Source: Neolewinella agarilytica | GTDB lineage: Bacteria; Bacteroidota; Bacteroidia; Chitinophagales; Saprospiraceae | Direction: 5' to 3' | Assembly: GCF_900110645.1 (NCBI RefSeq) | Contig: NZ_FOFB01000003.1 | Span: 1-64,000, forward strand | DNA: 64,000 nucleotides | Shown here: positions 61,506 through 64,000 of the stretch, piece after piece | Numbering within the stretch: position 1 is the stretch's first letter | How the letters are laid out: the number at the start of each line of letters is the position of its first letter | Program-made: the position numbers and the translations under genes | The notes under the pieces: generated by a model | Databases searched by the model: none | Told to the model about the DNA's origin: nothing | Seen by the model: only the letters and a program-made list of their open reading frames with translations

Positions 61506-63005
61506 CTATTCGCCCAGCGGCTTGTCATTAATAAAGTCCCACAGCGTCAGCCGGGCGAGCCGGGCGTAGGTAGTCCAGTAAGCGCGGAGGGTCTGGGCGT
61601 AGGCCCGGGTGTTCTGGTCCCGGAATTGTTGCGCCAGGCTCAGCTGAGCCAAAGGAATGGCGCCGAGCTCATAACTCTCGCGGCTGATCTCGAAACGCTC
61701 TTGCGCCAGGTCTTTGATCTGAGTAGCCAACTCCAGTTCTTCCTGAACGGTGCGCCATTGATCCAGCAGTTGTACCAGTTCAGTACCCAGATCCATTTCG
61801 GTACGGCGGGCGACTTCTTCCGCCAGACTGCGGTTAGTCGTCGCCTGCTTGTTGAGTGCTTTGCGCTGACCCCAGTCCAGGATGGGCATGGAAAGGTTAA
61901 CGCTCAGGATGCGTTCGTTGCGGGGGTCGGTATAAATGGGCGAGAGGTCTTCATCGTTGCGGATGAAGCCGAAGCCGGCTTCAATGTCAATACGGGGGCC
62001 GAGGTCGCGTTTGGTACGGTCAACCTCCCGATCGGCTTCCATGGTTTGTTGGCGGGCGGCGAGTATTTCCGGACGGCGGTTGAGCATAAATTCGGCGGCT
62101 TCTTTAGCGGATATTTCCGTCTTCACTTTAGCATCGGGCAACTGTGGAAGGAGCAGCTCTCCCTCATAAGGGCGGCCCAATAATTGTTGGATGGAGGCGG
62201 AAGCGGCAGCTACGAGGCGTTCGGCCCGCAGCAGGTTTTGTTCCGCGCTTGTGAGTTCGAGGCGGAGTTGTACCAGGTCACCCCGGTTAATCTTACCGAG
62301 TTCGTAGCGCTTTTCGGCTACGGTGTAAAGTTGTTCGTTAGCCTGTTTGTTAGTCTCGGCAATGCGGCGTTCCTGATCGGCCGAGACGAGGTCAAAGAAG
62401 CGCTCCGTAGCGTCCAGTGCGGCAGTGGCACGGGCGGCGGCCAGTTGCCGTTCGCTCACTTTTTGGGCGAGCGGTAATATTTTCCGATTCCACTTCCAGG
62501 GGTTAAAGGCCAGCAGTGGCTGCCGGTAGAAAAGGCGAATGGGCGAGCCGTTGTACCCCTTGGTGTCTTGTGAAAAATTGTCGGTGCGTTGCAGGCGGCT
62601 CTCCAGGCTGATGCTGCCGCCGGTACTGGCAATTTGCTGGCTGGCAAAGAGGCCGACGAAGCTGTTGTTGAGCTCAATTTCCCGGAAGGCAACGGTGCCG
62701 TCGTCCTGGGTGACTTCAGTGCTGGTCCGGTAGTAATTCGGGAAATTAGCGTTTAGGTCCAGGCGGGGTTTAAGGCTGGCGTTAAAGGCCACCAGGTCAA
62801 GATCGGCCGCGCGGAGATCCTGATCAGCCACCAATACCCCCAGCGCGTTTTGGGCCGCCATTTGTTGTAGCTCGCTGAGGCTGATGGTTGTTTGGGCGCT
62901 AACGCAGGTGCAAAGAAAAGACAAGCAGCAAAGTAGGCCAGCGGTCAACACGAACCTGTTTTCTGTCTGCTTCTTACCCACCTTGATGATCATTGTCTTT
63001 AACAT
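61506..63005 (-). CDS. TolC-family outer-membrane efflux protein
   Basis: About 499 residues. The signal peptide includes LLCCLSFLCTCVSAQ. Two outer-membrane efflux repeats follow, made of long amphipathic helices (AARATAALDATERFFDLVSADQ ... QLRLELTSAEQNLLRAE). It should form the exit duct of the tripartite transporter. The start at 63005 is chosen; the reading to 63080 runs through a heptamer repeat. FLCTCVSAQ is encoded by a dispersed-repeat copy (62894-62915). Confidence 0.9.
   Translation of the reverse strand: MLKTMIIKVGKKQTENRFVLTAGLLCCLSFLCTCVSAQTTISLSELQQMAAQNALGVLVADQDLRAADLDLVAFNASLKPRLDLNANFPNYYRTSTEVTQDDGTVAFREIELNNSFVGLFASQQIASTGGSISLESRLQRTDNFSQDTKGYNGSPIRLFYRQPLLAFNPWKWNRKILPLAQKVSERQLAAARATAALDATERFFDLVSADQERRIAETNKQANEQLYTVAEKRYELGKINRGDLVQLRLELTSAEQNLLRAERLVAAASASIQQLLGRPYEGELLLPQLPDAKVKTEISAKEAAEFMLNRRPEILAARQQTMEADREVDRTKRDLGPRIDIEAGFGFIRNDEDLSPIYTDPRNERILSVNLSMPILDWGQRKALNKQATTNRSLAEEVARRTEMDLGTELVQLLDQWRTVQEELELATQIKDLAQERFEISRESYELGAIPLAQLSLAQQFRDQNTRAYAQTLRAYWTTYARLARLTLWDFINDKPLGE
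62894..62915 (+). repeat. Dispersed bipartite repeat, copy 18 (TolC signal peptide)
   Basis: GGGCGC-TAAC-GCAGGTGCAAAG, with AGCAGC 10 nt on. Encodes LCTCVSAQ, as copy 9 does. Confidence 0.85.
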
Positions 63006-63032
63006 GTTTTCCGTTTTATTGGATGATACCCT

Positions 63033-63083
63033 GCAACCTGCAACCCGCAACCCGCAACCCGCAACCTGCCCCCCCTGCAACCT
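63033..63083. repeat. Heptamer repeat GCAACCC/GCAACCT
   Basis: Five tandem 7-bp units (GCAACCT, GCAACCC x3, GCAACCT), then a C-run and a further GCAACCT. It lies in the gap between the membrane fusion protein and TolC genes. Confidence 0.75.
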
Positions 63084-63085
63084 GC

Positions 63086-64000
63086 TTACTCCGTAAGCTT
63101 AAAACTACTTACCCGTTCCAACTCCTCGGTGTCGGAGATGATGATCCGGTCTCCTGCCTCCAGGCCGCCCAGAATTTCTACAAAGTCTCCGTTTCGAATA
63201 CCCGTTGCTACTTCGAGACGCACCGCTTCCTCTCCGCGAATTGCGAAAACTGATTGCATTTTTCCTCCTCTGAAAGCCGGGCCGTTCTTCACGCGCAGGA
63301 CGTCCTCCCGGCGATTCGTGATTACGTACAGCTCAGCCCGGAGGTTGGGACGGAGGTTATCGTTGCTCGGGTTGTCGAGCTCGACGCGGAAGCGTAGTGC
63401 ATTGTCAGTTACTTCCGGCAGGATGGAGCTGATCTTTCCGGGGAGTTTGGCACCGTTAATCCGCATTTCGATGGGTAAGCCAACGTTGATTTGTTCCGCA
63501 AAGCGGTCGGAGCAGGTAGCTTCTATCTTGTAGCGACCCAGGTTGGCAATGCGCGCCAGCGGCGCGCCTTCGGTTACCTGCTGACCGATGTTCTCATTAA
63601 CCCAGGTGACGACACCGGGGCGGGGAGCGCGAACTTCCGTCTCCCGCATCTTCCGGCTCAGCTGCTGGACCTCTTTTTCTTCCATGCCTACCTCCAGTTG
63701 TAGCTGTCGCTTGCGGCCGGCGAGACTGTTTTGGCTGTAGGCGAGTGCATTGTCGAGCTTATCAGATTCCAGTTTGGTAATCTTTACGGCCAGTTCGGCG
63801 GCTTCTACTTCTTCGGCGGTGGCGCCGCCGATTTTCAGCAAACGGCGGGCGTCAGCCAGACGGGCTTCGGCGGCGGCGAGCTCAAGCTTTTTGATCTCGG
63901 CGTCGTAGCCGAAGTCTTTCAGGTCCCGCTCGTATTCAAGGTTGAGCAAACCAATGTTATTTTCCTTGAGCGCGAGTTGATCGCGGCGGCCGTCCAGCTG
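63086..64000 (-). CDS. Membrane fusion protein of the efflux system (partial)
   Basis: The C-terminal 304 residues of a HlyD/RND-type periplasmic adaptor; the open frame continues past the window edge, so the start is missing. Coiled-coil hairpin helices (LELAAAEARLADARRLL..., NSLAGRKRQLQLEVGMEEKEV) lead into a lipoyl/barrel part (VRAPRPGVVTWVNENIGQQVTEGAPLARIA) and a membrane-proximal domain. It bridges the ABC permeases and TolC. Confidence 0.9.
   Translation of the reverse strand, partial: QLDGRRDQLALKENNIGLLNLEYERDLKDFGYDAEIKKLELAAAEARLADARRLLKIGGATAEEVEAAELAVKITKLESDKLDNALAYSQNSLAGRKRQLQLEVGMEEKEVQQLSRKMRETEVRAPRPGVVTWVNENIGQQVTEGAPLARIANLGRYKIEATCSDRFAEQINVGLPIEMRINGAKLPGKISSILPEVTDNALRFRVELDNPSNDNLRPNLRAELYVITNRREDVLRVKNGPAFRGGKMQSVFAIRGEEAVRLEVATGIRNGDFVEILGGLEAGDRIIISDTEELERVSSFKLTE

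Overview
This 64 kb window reads as chromosomal DNA of a Bacteroidota bacterium, most likely of the Saprospiria (Lewinella/Neolewinella-like). This is inferred from type IX secretion sorting domains of both kinds (type A at 5166-6602, type B with SprB-like repeats at 18109-22968), DUF5686/CarboxypepD_reg proteins, proline-rich TonB, and Bacteroidota promoters of the TAnnTTTG type. Coding DNA is moderately GC-rich; a few patches (the xisHI pair, 29.8-30.3 kb) are clearly AT-richer. No rRNA, tRNA, CRISPR array or prophage was seen.

Layout. 0-8.5 kb: a membrane 4Fe-4S protein with an FAD oxidoreductase, a lipoprotein, truA, a T9SS cargo protein, dtd, a GNAT and an SRAP protein. 8.7-13.8 kb: the rimP-nusA-infB translation/transcription cluster on the minus strand, with terminator-like hairpins in both leaders. 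14-29 kb: fasciclin lipoprotein, SulP transporter, orphan TonB C-domain protein, giant T9SS adhesin, recA, mnmG, SDR, tatC, TPR protein. 29.4-31.8 kb: an RNA- and repeat-rich patch (micro-ORFs with CxxC pairs, several plus-strand terminators without genes, a structured RNA candidate, a MITE-like element) around a small GreA/B-like gene and an HNH gene. 31.8-53.9 kb: DUF5686 protein, cold-shock protein, purK, tonB-vanZ-gcvH, citrate synthase, a long SpoIIM-family protein, M28 peptidase, glycosyltransferase, LysE-type exporter, BCP peroxiredoxin, SMUG2-like glycosylase, der, rlmB and conserved hypotheticals. 54-64 kb: a minus-strand efflux locus (membrane fusion protein, TolC, ABC ATPase, two FtsX/MacB permeases, small secreted protein, NtrC-type regulator, NtrY-type kinase), with an AT-rich xisH-xisI pair wedged between regulator and kinase.

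The most striking feature is not a gene. A bipartite repeat, GGGCGC-(about 4 nt)-GCAGGTGCAAAG followed about 14 nt later by AGCAG, occurs at least 18 times across the window in both orientations. About eleven copies are intergenic and seven lie inside genes. The genic copies mostly fall in signal peptides or linkers, and two unrelated proteins share the signal-peptide segment FLCTCVSAQ because of it. It could be a small mobile element, an in-frame inserting palindromic-type element, or a genome-wide recognition sequence such as a DNA uptake signal. Other repeats include an element with 18-bp inverted ends and a 9-bp target duplication (31301-31424), a related core upstream of truA, three GGGTAC palindromes, and several families of low-complexity words that sit at gene ends and sometimes supply stop codons.
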